From Panagrolaimus kolymaensis (lineage: Eukaryota > Nematoda > Chromadorea > Rhabditida > Panagrolaimidae), in contig JAJQJQ010000042.1 of assembly GCA_028622995.1 (NCBI GenBank), positions 248,001-312,000 on the forward strand: a DNA stretch of 64,000 bases, given 5' to 3'. Of this stretch, positions 1-12,100 are shown piece after piece. A model generated the notes under the pieces. That model was not told the DNA's origin, did no database searches, and worked only from the letters and a program-made list of their open reading frames with translations. The stretch's first letter is position 1. Each line of letters starts with the position of its first letter. Both the position numbers and the translations under genes were made by a program.

Positions 1-1231
1 TTGAAAAAAAAAGTGAAAATCTCCTCCTGCTGTGTGAATAAAAAGAAAATAAAGATTATTTATAAATTGAAAATTGAAAATTGAAAAGTAATAACTTTTT
101 CTTCTCTTCATCTTTAAATTTGATGATGATGAAAAAAGTCAATGGAGCGAGAAAAAAAATAAGTAAGAAGAAGAAGAGTGGAGATAAAGAAGTAAAGTAA
201 TATGCAGCAAATAACATGGAAATTTTTTTGTATTACATCGAGCCTTTACAAATAAAAAATTAAAAATATGTAAAAAATCTTTCAAAAAAAGGGCACAAAA
301 CAATATGATTTCCAAAAAACGAAAAGCAACTTCCAAAAAAGTATTTGCAAATTCAAGAAAAATAAAAAATGTTGCCTAGACTTCACTCACATTCATAAGC
401 TACGGCCGGAGCCGTTCATTCAAATTCATTTTTTTTTGCTAAACAAAAAAGAGTTTGAAAACTTCAAAAAAAAAAAACCAAAAAAAAAAACACATGAATA
501 AATAATAACTTTAAAAAAAAGAATTCATAGCTTTTTGGTGTCTCTTTTCGTAAAAAAATAAACATATGTACACTGCCTTTAATAATATTATTTCATTTCT
601 CAATGGCACCTGCATCGACACAACTAAAAAAGAAAACAAGGCCATACATATAAAACAGCAGAAGAAATAAATAAAATTAACCTAATTTAGCAAAAAAAGC
701 AAATTTTTTTCTTTGTTTGTTCTTTCAATTTTTACATACACTTACTTCTCTGTGTTTTTTTTTTTTTTAAAAAAAGCTAAACATCTTTTTTGAAAGTTAG
801 ATGAGACTCCCTGGGATGTTTGAAAAAAGCAAAGAAAAAAATAACGAGTCAAGTTTCTCTTCTAAAAACGTTTGATGAATGATAAACGTCAATTTGTAAT
901 AAAAATTTGTGACATGATACATATTAGTGGCCTCTCTTCAAACATGATAACAAAAACGCTTTTAAAATTCAATCATAAATCACAAAAAACAAAAACGCTA
1001 TAATGGAAGATAAAAGTATGCTGCCTTTAGCCATTTTCCTATCGTTCTTTAGCACATATGAACTTGGAAAAAACGCGAGGGTTGCATATTTGTGTTAGCT
1101 CCAAATACAAAAACTAATCATTGCTTGTAACACATTTATACTAAATAACATTATTATACGATACAAATACAAAGTTTAACAACAACAACAAAAAAGACAA
1201 AAGAAAGTACAATAATAATAATAATAAGCTT
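1..1231. other. Non-coding AT-rich stretch downstream of the TRAPPC2 gene
   Basis: I see no exon, tRNA or other named element here. The sequence is dominated by A and T tracts with short CA- and GAA-rich pieces. It lies on the 3' side of the minus-strand TRAPPC2 gene, so its right end should hold that gene's 3' UTR; I did not find a clear AATAAA on the minus strand close to the stop. Open frames here have homopolymer-driven composition and are not credible proteins. Confidence 0.6.
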
Positions 1232-1761
1232 TTAAACATCTAATACAGAATCAATCTTCAAATATTTTTGGCCATAGTATAATGCTTTTTGTTCGAAATC
1301 AGTTGATTTGATTGGAGTATCAAGTTCATAAAATGGATTCATTGAATATTTGATATACGCTTCATACATTTCATGGAAGAATTGTTTGATTTGTTCATCG
1401 GCTCGTACAGTATGTAAAATAATAAATCTCATTGTGCTCGCTGTAACAAAAGCTGACACCCACCATTCATCACATTTGTTGATCGCCTAAAACGAAAAGA
1501 AACTTAAAGAACATAAAAAGAAGTAACTTCTCGAAGTACATAAGGATCACCATGAAGCATACATACCTTGAAATACATTTGTTGACTTCGTTTGATACGT
1601 TCATCCACAATATCCAAAGCGGAATGAACAATAAATTTCTTTACAGGTCGATCATCTTTTTCTCGTGTTTTATTTGAATCAATAACAGGAAATTCGAATT
1701 CATATATCAGTTGATCATCATGTCCAATAATAACAAAATAAAATTTCTTAGGTACATACAT
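1232..1761 (-). CDS. trappc2: Trafficking protein particle complex subunit 2 (TRAPPC2, sedlin)
   Basis: Two exons, 1761-1567 and 1486-1232, joined in phase 0 (donor AAG|GTATGT, acceptor TTTTAG|GCG) encode 149 residues; sedlin proteins are about 140. TRAPPC2 is a longin-fold core subunit of the TRAPP tethering complexes that act on Rab1/Ypt1 in ER-to-Golgi traffic. The family pattern is clear along the whole chain: FYFVIIGHDD near the start, then FIVHSALDIVDE, then WWVSAFVTASTMRFIILH, and SMNPFYE near the C-terminus. The ATG at 1761 was chosen because it sits directly before the first conserved strand. A splice acceptor at 1794-1796 (TTTTCAG on the minus strand) lies 32 bases upstream and is probably the trans-splice site. 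The gene is divergent from the mini-ribophorin II gene. The model is complete, with no odd residues. Confidence 0.93.
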
Positions 1762-2405
1762 TTCAAGAGTAACAATGATGAAGCAAGTTGATGCTGAAAA
1801 GACAAAGGTTAGTAAGTGAAGAAGATGGTACAAAAAAGAAAAAATAGGCACAAATAAACAAACACGAAAAAGGAATGGGATTCAAAAAAAAGAAGGGTGA
1901 TCATCGATCAAAACACGTTATGAAAACATTTAACGCATGTTCCAAAATCTACGACTAATTAGTATTGGATGATACTTGTAAGAATCAAAGATAAGATGTA
2001 GGCAAATATGTAAGCATAAACAATAAATAGATTTCTAAAGAAGGAAAAGAACAAACAACAAATGGAGGATGAGAAGCTTATCACAAAAAAAGGAAAAAAG
2101 CATTTTGGATATCATATTTTTATGTATTGACATTGAGGATAGTAAGCCAAAGCTTCTAGCATCATCTATGAAAGTAAAATTTCTGAAGCTTCATTTTCTT
2201 CTTTTTTTTTGCTCCTTCTCTTCCAACGTTTTGCTCCTTTTTTCAATGTTTTTTCCATCCATAGAAAATGGTTGTAATTTAAACAAAGAATTAAATCTTT
2301 ATCTTTTCGTGGTTTTAGCGTTCGTGTTTCTACTGTATTTTTTGTTTATGGCTTTTGCTCGTTAACGTTATCGCATTTTTATCTTTTTTATATTTCAGGT
2401 GTCAA
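1762..2405. other. Shared 5' region between divergent TRAPPC2 and mini-ribophorin II genes
   Basis: About 640 bp separate the two start codons, so any promoters must lie here. I see no recognisable TATA or operator. A plus-strand open frame from 2069 to 2365 has no family resemblance and no ribophorin II similarity, so it does not supply missing upstream exons for the next gene. Confidence 0.5.
2388..2398 (+). promoter_or_regulatory. Probable spliced-leader acceptor of mini-ribophorin II
   Basis: A pyrimidine-rich TTATATTTCAG ends at 2398 and the start ATG follows seven bases later at 2406. No in-frame upstream exon is visible, so this is best read as a trans-splice acceptor rather than a cis-intron end. 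Confidence 0.6.
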
Positions 2406-2895
2406 ATGCATATTCGTTTGGTTATTTTACTTTCAACTTTGTTTGCTGTTGCTGTATTTGCAGAAGAGCGACTTTCATCGTCTAAAGTTCCTGTAAGAAA
2501 ATCTCAAATAGTCAACTATGAACCTTTACCAGAAATCACACATCATTTTCGTGAACCTGAAAAGCTTCCGCCTCAATTACTTTCTGATGCATTCTCCATT
2601 CTTTGTCTTGCTCCAATCGCTCTTCTTTTCGTTGTAGTATGTTTTTCCTTACTTTACCCTATGATTAACGGTGAAACTATTTTAGTGGCTTACAATTGGT
2701 CTAAACTTCGACAAATTTCAATTATCCTTATGGTCGCTTGGTTTTCATGCTGGTCTTTTTGCAATCTTTGGACTTTACTTCGTTTTTTGGCTTCATTTGG
2801 ATATGTTCAATACACTCAAGTATCTCTCACTTCTTGGTATTCCAACATTTATTTGTGGCAACAAGCTACTTCGTTCTCTTTATTTGTCTAGTTAA
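2406..2895 (+). CDS. Stand-alone ribophorin II (OST delta/Swp1) C-terminal domain protein
   Basis: Exons 2406-2636 and 2686-2895, joined in phase 0 across a 49-bp intron (GTATGT...TTTTAG), give 146 residues. Residues 1-19 look like a signal peptide (MHIRLVILLSTLFAVAVFA). After a short linker comes the ribophorin II signature ITHHFREPEKLPPQLLSDAF, then three hydrophobic segments, including W-L-T-I-G-L-N-F across the splice and MFNTLKYLSLLG near the end. In animals, ribophorin II is an ER oligosaccharyltransferase subunit with a long lumenal region of several hundred residues before this domain. Here that region is absent and the signal peptide is joined almost directly to the membrane domain. 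An AATAAA at 2911-2916 lies just after the stop. Without the intron, the reading frame runs on into an unrelated C-terminus, so an intron-blind prediction would miss the family. It may be a minimal OST subunit or a truncated paralogue. Confidence 0.82.
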
Positions 2896-3155
2896 TTAAT
2901 GTATGTTTGTAATAAAGTTAAATGTGTATCTCTTAATAAAAAGTTTTTGGCAAAAGCACTGCTGCATCATCTCCATTAACAACTTAGTAAGAGGTTTAAC
3001 TTTTGCAACTTCGAAGAGAGACTATGTACACGTTTTTGAAATTATGTCAGATACACAAACATTGGAATCATCACTTTATTACATATAAAAATCATTAATT
3101 TGAAAAATCATCAACAAATCATTCCATTAAATTTTATACATACGTTTTACAATAT

Positions 3156-3894
3156 TCAGCCAATAGTTTTAATCTTATCCAATTCATTCTTTTCATCAAC
3201 GGTTTTGATATCATAATTTTCTCGACTTTTGAGATCAGGATCCACTATGTCTTGCTGAAATAGTATGAATGGTTAATAATGGATCAATACAACATAATTA
3301 ATAAAGGCTATAGTCTCAAAAACATGTTAAACGTGGTAAGGTAAAGCTTGTTTTGAGAAAAGCAAAATGATGTTAATCAAACATTAACCATTCCTATTAA
3401 CCCAAGCTTTAGCTACACACATACTTCCAATTATTAAAGGACTAGTTAGCATGTTTATCCCACTTAATAAACAGCATTCAAGTCGATAAGTAGTTACAAC
3501 TCGTCTAAAGCCATACATAGGTACATAAACAAAGGATTAAAAGCGACTTACAGTTTCATCTTTCTTCCTCTTTATGGATTTTGATTGTTCATTTGGTTTC
3601 TTTTCTTTTTTTGATTTATGTACTCCATGACCACTTGATGCGACTGTACCCTTTTCATCTTTTCCACCAGTTTTCTTGTTTCGGTTTGGTTGATTTTCTG
3701 AAAAAAAAGGTTTCATGTTTAGTAAAAAAAGAAGTAATAACAAAACTTTTGCAAATTTGGAAGTGAAAAAAATAAATGAAAACAAAAACCTTACTCTTTT
3801 TGTTGCCACCACTTTTACCACATAGAATCAACATAAACGAAATCATTGATAAAGAAGCCAATAGTAAACCAATAAATGTTGAGTAATTTTCCAT
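3156..3894 (-). CDS. Small single-pass membrane protein with a lysine-rich tail, family not recognised
   Basis: Exons 3894-3795, 3697-3552 and 3254-3156 join cleanly (donors GTAAGG and GTAAGT, acceptors TTTCAG) to give 114 residues. Residues 1-5 (MENYS) precede one hydrophobic segment, FIGLLLASLSMISFMLILC. The rest is highly basic and polar (KSGGNKK, KTGGKDEK, HKSKKEKK, KSIKRKK), ending in a mixed-charge stretch that starts DIVDPDLKSRENYD and stops at a TGA. The N-terminus has no charged cluster before the hydrophobic segment, so a type III or signal-anchor membrane protein with a cytosolic basic tail is the simplest reading. It converges on the mini-ribophorin II gene and lies about 590 bp downstream of the IL-17-receptor-like gene on the same strand. 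I do not recognise the family and assign no function. Confidence 0.62.
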
Positions 3895-4483
3895 TGTTCG
3901 TTGTCGTTGTTCGTCGTCGTCTTTGGCTGAATGGATGGTTGATTGAATATTGTTGTTGTCGTCGATTGATTTAGAAAAAAATGGCAAGCAAAAATGATTT
4001 TGTTTGTTCAAAAAAATTTTTTCATTGCGTAAAAAAGTTTGGAAATTTACATGAAAACTTTGAGAATGAAAAAGTTAGAAATTTTTTTTACAATTTTTTC
4101 TTTAGTGAACATGGAACTAAAAAAATGAAGAGGTTGCAAATAGGAGGATATTGTAAGAGGCAAAAGGAACTTGGTTGCTTATAAGTAAGCTTTTCTTAAA
4201 GTTGTAAAGTTTTTAAAAACAAATTTTTTTCTCTCAGTAACTTGAAAATTTATTTATAACTCCAAAAAGAATGCATATAATATTATTATAATTTACATTA
4301 GCAACAATAACATCAACAAAAACAAAGTCGTCACCCGCAAAAGAAAAAACAATAACTTTTTCTAATAAAATTTTTTTATCGAACAGAAAAATAAATAAAT
4401 GGCATTTTTAACCCGTTTTTTGTTTTGTTTCATCTTATTTTTTATTTTCATGCCAAATATTTATTATTTATTTTTGTTGTTGA

Positions 4484-7400
4484 TTACATTGAATGAATTC
4501 CACTGTCAGTATAAGTTGATTCAAGGTCATCAATTTTTGTTGTTGTTTCTTTATTTTGAATATCCGTGGCAGATTCAAGATCTTCCGTTGTTTGAGTTTG
4601 ATTTTGATTTTGTGGAATAATTGTTTCGGGGATTTGGGTTTCGTTAATATTAGTAATAACAACATTTTCAAGAAGTTCATGAGGTAGATTTGTTTCATTA
4701 TCATCGTCATTAATATTTTTGGGAGATAAAGATTCATTTAAATGATTAATGGAATTTGGATCATTGGGTAAACGCAAAGCTTGGAAAAAATATGGCAAAT
4801 CTCGAGGTAAAGTATATATTGTTTCGGTTATCACTGATTTCATTGGAGCTGTTGTTGGATCATCAATAAAATTTGCATGAAGCTAAAAAATTATAAATAC
4901 AAAAATTAATTTTGTTTTTAATTGTCTCGCAACAAAAAATTTGATCACTGCTGCCTAATTTTTTTAATGGCCTATTTTACGTGACAGAAATTCATTGAAA
5001 AAAAAACTTACAATTTTGCTATCATTTAATTTCAATAGCGAAAAAGCAATAATAAAAGCATTATCATAAACATCCATTGAAGCCATTTGCCGATTTATTT
5101 TTCCTTCATTTATTAATTGTTGAGTTTTATCACAATGGAATAAAATTATCTTAAAAAATTATTGTTTTTTCGATGATTAAAAAATAGTTTAAAAATATAT
5201 TACTTTATCTGAATCTGAAATAGCTTTATGAACATAATAAAATGCATTTTCTTCAAGTACCACAGAATCAAAAGGAAAATAATAAACTTTTATTCCTTTC
5301 GATTGAAGAAGCTTTGCAAGTTCATTTACATATTCTGTTTTAGTGGAATTTGGATTGAGGATGAAAACTTTTTGAACTGAAAAATTTTTGGATAATTTAA
5401 AATACGCGTTTATAATGTTGCTTTGTTACTTTTTTTCTGTAGAATCCAAAACTTTTTTAAAATTAAATTTAATTTTTACCTGGCGGGTTTTTGATGAGTG
5501 GAGTCAAACTATCACCAGAACCAGAATTTTTTAATAAAAGGGTTTTTTGCCATTTTGATGATCGTCTCACAGTTCGATATAAACAAATTAATAAAAATGC
5601 AATAATTAAAATTGCAGCAATAATCGAAAAAATCAAGAAAACCATAACTAATGGTTTAATTTTAGCTGTTTCTTTTTTAACTTTTTTTCCTCGTTGTTCT
5701 GCAAGATATCTCTCTTCCAAAACTTTTCCATATAAATTTTTTCCTGTATTTTCCAGGGAAAAATAAGAGCTCGCAGAAAGGACGCAATCACATGAACTTG
5801 AAATTCGACATAAACATGTTTCACCATTTTCGCGATATTCGAAAGGTTTAACCTAAAAATTTATTTAAAAATTGAGCCATAATTATTTATTTTTTTTGAA
5901 GGTCAAGTTCGACAACAAAGAAAAAAAGAAGCTTACTTGAACGCTGTAATTTTTTTCTGGTTTTAAACCATCCACTTTTAAAACTCCCATCCAATTTGAA
6001 CCATTTTTATATAAATCTTTTTCATGAACTACAAAGGTTTGAACCACGAATGTATTATTTTCGGTTACTTTAATTTCATATCGATCAAAACAAAACCATT
6101 TAGGTGCAGCATAAAATTTAATTTCAATATATTTTTTTATTGAATATACTACCACATATTGACTTGATACCCAACGAGCAGCAATTTTACGAGATTTTTC
6201 AACTAAAAACATAAAATAATTTAAAAATGCGGTTTATGCAAATTTGAAATACGCTTACTATGTTCACTATCACAAGCAACTTTTCTGGTTTCAGCGGCAT
6301 CCAAATCTTAAAAAAATAAAATTTTAAATGTAGGCGATTTGTGCAAGGAAAAAAATGTGATGGACTCACGAATGGTTGGAATATTTAAAGTGTGGCTGGA
6401 AATCAAAATTTTTGATTCGTTATTGATTCGATAAATAAGCTAAAAAAATAGATATTTGGTGATAGCTTTTATGGATGTAAAAAGCTTACGGAAAGTTCAT
6501 AATCTCTTCCAATTTTAAGCCGCTTTTCAATAAAGGCATTGAATTCAGTCTAAAAATTAAAATAAAATTTAATATTTGTTATTACTTTAATGCTTCAAAA
6601 ATGAAAAAATAAGTAAAAACATTTTTTGCTACTCGGAATCTTGACACTAAAACTTTCAAAATTCATTTTTAGGTTTAAAATAATAAAATGTTAAAAACCA
6701 AATATACAATTTAGAGAATTTTATGTTATCCGAACCTCAAAGCAAAAACATTCAAGTTTCAAGTATTTTTTTCAATGCTTTGATCGCTAAAACCTTTCGT
6801 TGTTGCAAGATTCCTCGTAACAAATTTTTTGTATTGAATTTCAGATTTTTTTGTGGCCCAAAACTTACATAAGAAAGCATTCGATTCTTTTTAGGCGTAT
6901 CATCTTTTCGAATTCCATTAATTTTTAAATAACCCGTTGAAAAAGCGTCCCCATGTTCAAGTTGATTGATTCGAAGCCAAAATGTTGCATTATTGGATTG
7001 AATGAATTCTTTATTTAATCTCCATGCTAATCGAAGGGCAACATATAGTTGGCCAGTTTGGTCATCAACCTGTAAAAATAATTTTTATTTGTGTATTATT
7101 TCTTTTTACTGTATTTAATTTTTTTTATTTAAACTTTGAGAAAAAAATTTTTGATAGACACCAAAAAAGAATGCATTTATTTTTAATGGTTTTGTTTTTC
7201 ATTTTGATTTTGATGATATTAACAGACTTTGCCCTTTTAAGTTTATTTTTATTGTTTCTTTGATAAACTTTTTGGAGAAAGAAAAAATCGAATCATAAAA
7301 AACGTTTTTTTCTTCAAACAAAAACAAAGAAATAATTATTTATTTCTTTTTTTTTCTAGTCTTTATAAAAAAAAATTTAGAAGAGGGGAGATGATTAGCA

Positions 7401-9197
7401 TTTATCGTTTTTTTTGTTGAGACAAATAAAAAAGATTTTGAAAAAAAAAATACAGTTAATTTTATCTTTCTTTTTAGGTGGTTTTGCACTTTCTTGTAGG
7501 CAAAGTTAAAAGTTTATATAAAACTACAAATAAAAATGTGTGTTTGTGTTTTGATGGGTGTTTAATCTGAATCGTGAAAGGGTAAAGGTTATGACGGATT
7601 TTAAACAATACAGACTTCAAATATTTTAAAATAAGAAAACTACAGTAAATTAATTCAAGGCAGTTGTCCTGAATATTGCAACGAATAATTTTTTTTAAAT
7701 AATAGTTGAGACAATGTTAATTAGGTTTTCGAATTTCCTATTCACCAAAACAAATTAAATAGTATTTCCCCCAATTTTTAAGTTTAATTTTGTTATTTTA
7801 TTTTTTTAAACCTTTCCCCAAATTTTCTCGCATGTGGTCTCTCTCTCTTTTTTTTATTGGAGGAGGAGGTGGATGACATAATCGCATCTTTTTTTTCTTC
7901 TTCTTTTAACTTTAACCTTTATTCTTTTTTCTCTCCGTTTATTTTTTTTTGTTTACGAAATATAAATAAAAAATTTCACGTATCTCTTTTCTTTATTTCT
8001 CTCAAAAAAAGCGTTCATTAAAAATCCTTTGAACCAAGCAAGCAAAGAATGATTAATCATTTGCCTTTGAACACCGCTATCGTCGACGCTCGCTTTGAAA
8101 TCATTGGTAGTGGCGGAAATCGCCGGCTTTTTTTTCAAGCGGCAAAGTTTCGCTGATTTATTTGTTATTTAATAAAACTTTTTATATAAAAAAATAAGAA
8201 CATTCCCTTCCCTTTTTGCAAGCATTTTTTTAATGGTTGGAATCAAGTGTCAGAGATTGATAGATTTAATCATCATTAAAAAAGGAGCCAAAAATTTTGA
8301 GCCGCAAGTAGGAAGAAAAAAAAAACAGTTGTTTTCACGACAGAAAAAATATAAATAAACCTAACAACTCAAGCATGAAAATTAAGTTTTGTGTCTTTGT
8401 GGCAAAATCAAAGCACACGAAAAAAAAGATTCAAAGAAAAATTACGACAAAAATTCCATTTTCTTTTAAATCTTTTATAAAAGTTCAAAACCTAGGCTTT
8501 GGTGGACAACCACATGTGTTCCAACTGATTTTTTCAAGAAAAAAAATTGTAGTAAAGCTATGAGTAAATAAATACATATCAAATAACTAACTAACAAAAA
8601 AAAGTTACGACAAGCATGTTTTTTGACATTTTTGTTTTTTAAAGTGACATTTTGCTTCCTCATTTTTTAAAAATATTTTTTAAAAACGTGGAAATTGTAA
8701 CATAAAACTTTTAGAATAAATTATGTGAAGGTATGACGACTTTTTTTTATGAAACAAAAAAGCAAAATAAATGCAACTTTTTACAGTAATCTTTTCCCAT
8801 CAAAATTATAACTTTTGTTAGCAAAAAAACTTTTTGATGGTTTTCAAAATTTTTTTACTTTTGTATGTCTATTTTTAAAAGAGCAAAGAATAAATAATTA
8901 AAATTTTCTTTAATGTGAATGACTTACAGGTGTTTGATAAGCAATTCGAAGTAAAAGATCATCAACTATCTCTGATTTTTGTTGTTGATCACCATCATTG
9001 TCATTGGAAGAATCAAAAGCATCTGAGGATGAAGCTTGTTCGACCCAATTTGGAATTGTTTCAGGTTCAAATAAATTGCAATTCCAATATTTTGAACTAC
9101 TGCAATAATTTTTCTTCAGGGTGTCAGACGATCCATTCGCGGCTATGGAAGTTTGAAGAAATAATAATAAAGGCAATATTATTAAAAATCGATTCAT
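4484..9197 (-). CDS. IL-17-receptor-like protein with a cytosolic SEFIR domain
   Basis: Ten exons: 9197-8928, 7069-6869, 6549-6490, 6439-6370, 6306-6259, 6202-5937, 5852-5480, 5376-5204, 5149-5012, 4882-4484. They join in frame to 665 residues. Residues 1-19 are a signal peptide (MNRFLIILPLLLFLQTSIA). A cysteine-bearing ectodomain of about 350 residues follows, with NATF- and NGSN-type glycosylation sites, then a transmembrane helix near 372-397. The cytosolic part from about 431 starts KVFILNPNSTKTEY and continues with KLLQSKGIKVYYFPFD, SDSDKIILFHC and LPRDLPYFFQALRLP. This is the strand/helix pattern of the SEFIR domain that recruits ACT1-type adaptors. The tail after it is acidic and Asn/Thr-rich. 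C. elegans has IL-17-type receptors (ILCR proteins) that act in neurons; I infer a similar role but cannot say which one this is. Intron 1 is 1.86 kb; the others are mostly short. A minus-strand AATAAA (4460-4465) lies just past the stop. Confidence 0.75.
7070..8927 (-). other. Large first intron of the IL-17-receptor-like gene
   Basis: This 1.86-kb intron has donor CCT|GTAAGT and acceptor TTTTTACAG|GTT on the minus strand. It is AT-rich with homopolymer tracts. I see no nested gene; the short open frames near 7.0-7.3, 7.95-8.14 and 8.4-8.7 kb have low-complexity translations. Confidence 0.6.
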
Positions 9198-12100
9198 TTT
9201 AATAAAGTTAAATATTTAAAATTGTTTTGCGCTAAAAATCAAAAATGAAAGATAAAAATATGCATGAAATTTAAAAAAAAAAGTAGTGTGAATGACGTGG
9301 GAATAAAAGATTTCAAAAACTTCCTCGGATTTATGAATTCTTTAAAAAATACGCGCAAAAATAAAGCAAAATAAAAAGAAATAACGTTGCAACTTTGTTA
9401 TTATTCTTTTTATTTCTCAATCAAAATAAATGAAACAAAAAAACAAAAAACATCATGCACCCATTCAAGCTTCAGATTGGCCCGATTGGGATGACTCTCA
9501 ATAGTTATAAATATTAAAAAATAAATCATGCGTTTTTTAATCAATAACAAAGCAAAAAATTTTTTTTATTAGAATAAATAGAAGCTATTTTTAGGCATCT
9601 TTAAAGAGAGGGCTTTTTGGACTCTGATAATGACCACATATCATAGGTGATAGAGATACATATATCAAAAGATTTATTTAGACAAATAGTGGTTGTAAAA
9701 TTATTAATGGAAAGGGTTTCGAGGTTTTTTTCGTTTTAGATTTAAAAAGACCATTTTAATTGAATCATTCAAACTTTAATTTTTTTTTCTCTAAACTAAA
9801 AAGTTAAAAGTCAAAAATTGAAAACAAAAAAAATATGATTAAATTTTATTTTTCTTTCCATTTTTTCTCGAAACAATCATTCTCGAATTCTCCAATCAAA
9901 CAAAAGAATAAAAAAAAGGTGTTATTTCTCGAGAAAAAAGAAAAGAAAATTTTGGTTGTTTTTACCATAAAAAAATTTTTTCTTTTAAGAAAAAATCAAT
10001 ATAAATCAAAAAACGAATGAACAAAAAAAAAATTGAAAGAAATTGGAGCCATAAGGCAAGGAAAAAAAAGGCAAAAATGGGAGTGTGTTTTGTTGAGATA
10101 AGCATCGCCAAAAACTGACACCAAAAAAGAAAAAGAAAACGACGAGGACGTCGACGACCCATCTTTCCTTCTATATCGCCAGTCAATTATTTATGGTTGA
10201 TGACAAGAAATTTTTTTTGGGAGAAAACGAAAAAAACGTGATAAGCCGCCAAAAAAAAAACATTAAGAAAAATATGGGAAAGGAATGAAAGAAAGGAAAA
10301 AATCGATTAATTGCGCGAGCAGGGAACGAAAAAAATTTATTTTGTAATATGTTTAAAATTTTTAACGAGAAAGAGGAGTTAAGAAAAATTTATAAAATCA
10401 TGAATGAGCTAAACGGTTAAAAAACCCTAATCAATAATGCCAAAATTAAGAAACATTTAAAATTACAAAACAATCTGAATTCTGAATTGTGAGTCTTGCT
10501 GCATTTAAAAAAAATATAATAACGTTTATAGACAGACCAGGCGGCATTTCTTGGTCAAACTATAAAAAAAAAGTTTTTATAGTAATCGCGGGAGAAGAAG
10601 CTAGACTATTTTTTTTATCCCAAAAAATCATGAACCAATCAATAATAAAAAAAAGAGAGGATCAGGCGTTCCAAGTTTTAAAGACAAAGAAGAAAAATTA
10701 ATTTAAAAATAGCAGCAACAAATGCAAAAAGATTAATTAGGACAAGTGAAAATAAAGACGACGACATGCAAGAAAAGAAAAAATCGATTTATGTAGAAAT
10801 GCTACATTTATTTTTCGAATAAGAAAAAAAATGTGTTTAATTTGTTAATTTATCAAAAACATTAAAATCGTGCCTCGTAGAAAAAAAAAGTTAAAAAGAA
10901 TGATAAAAATATTTTGGCAGCAAATTATGGCTAGTAAAGGTTTTTTTTTTTCGAAGGTCAAATCAAGAAAAAAAGTTACAGTAAAACAAAAAGAAACGAA
11001 AAAATAGTGATGGGAAGAAATTTTTTTTAGTAAACACACAAAGTTTGAATTATAATAAATCATTATGAAAAATAATCGATCATTGATGCTGCATCCAACT
11101 ATAACTTTAACAACTAACTTATAAAATATTTTTTCTTATGAAAAAAAGATAGCATTTCTTTGGGGTTTCACGACGGCCATCAAAAAAAAGGTTGGAGAAG
11201 CTTGGAAAAACTCGGTATGCAAAAATAATAAATTCCTCATATCAAATTTAGAAGAAAAAAGTAAAAAATCATATAAAAATAAATTTTATATCAACCTCGA
11301 TTGTTTTTAGCTTAGGGAAGCTATTTTGCTTTTTATCCAATTTTTTTTTTCTATCAAATTCAAAAGCTATAAATTTAGGCGGTCAAAAAATTATTATAAA
11401 AAATATTTTTTATAAGAATCGTCGCTAAAAAAGAGGTGAAAACTCCAAAAATTAAAATGATGAAATAAACGCAATTAAACGAATCTTCTTTTTTTTTGCT
11501 GATTGTAAACAAAATTTTTTTGGGTGTCCATGTAGAAAATAAAAGATTGGGGAAAAATGACAGCAAAAGAGTTTTTTTAAACCAAAAAAACAAGAAAGTA
11601 AAAGAATTCATTCAAATGCGCGACTTTTTTTTCTTGTTTGGTTTGTTTCGTCTTCAAAAATTTCCAAAAAAATAAGAAAACGACGATGTTTGTGAAAATG
11701 GGAAGAGAGAATAGAAGAAACTCCCAAAAAACCCACAAAAAAAAAAGAAGCGCTAAAAAAATAAAAAAATGATTTTTCAATGAAAAACAAAGAAGAATAA
11801 AATACAAAGATGATGTTTAAAAGAAAGGCAATACATACATAACCACCACCGCACCACAACTATCATAACCAGGAATTCAGCCAAACGCCAAAACCCTGTA
11901 TAATCCGCCTTAAAAAATGGAGGCATAAATAAAATAATTGTTTTTTTTCATCTGTTTTTCTCCGTCGTGGCTCCCCATTTTTTTGTTTGTGATTTGTTGG
12001 TTTTTTATTTTTTTTAGGTAAAGGAGAGACAAGCAAAAAAAAAAAAGAAGAAAATACTTAATTTTTTTCTTTTTTCTTTTCAGAAGATTTATTTATTTCT

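Noticed and set aside
2069..2365. 98-codon plus-strand frame upstream of mini-ribophorin II
   Set aside because: No resemblance to the ribophorin II lumenal region, and it does not splice in frame to the next exon; treated as intergenic.
2355..2891. 178-codon frame read straight through the mini-ribophorin II locus
   Set aside because: Its C-terminal third is out of frame with the ribophorin II signature. Removing the 49-bp GTATGT...TTTTAG intron restores family similarity to the end.
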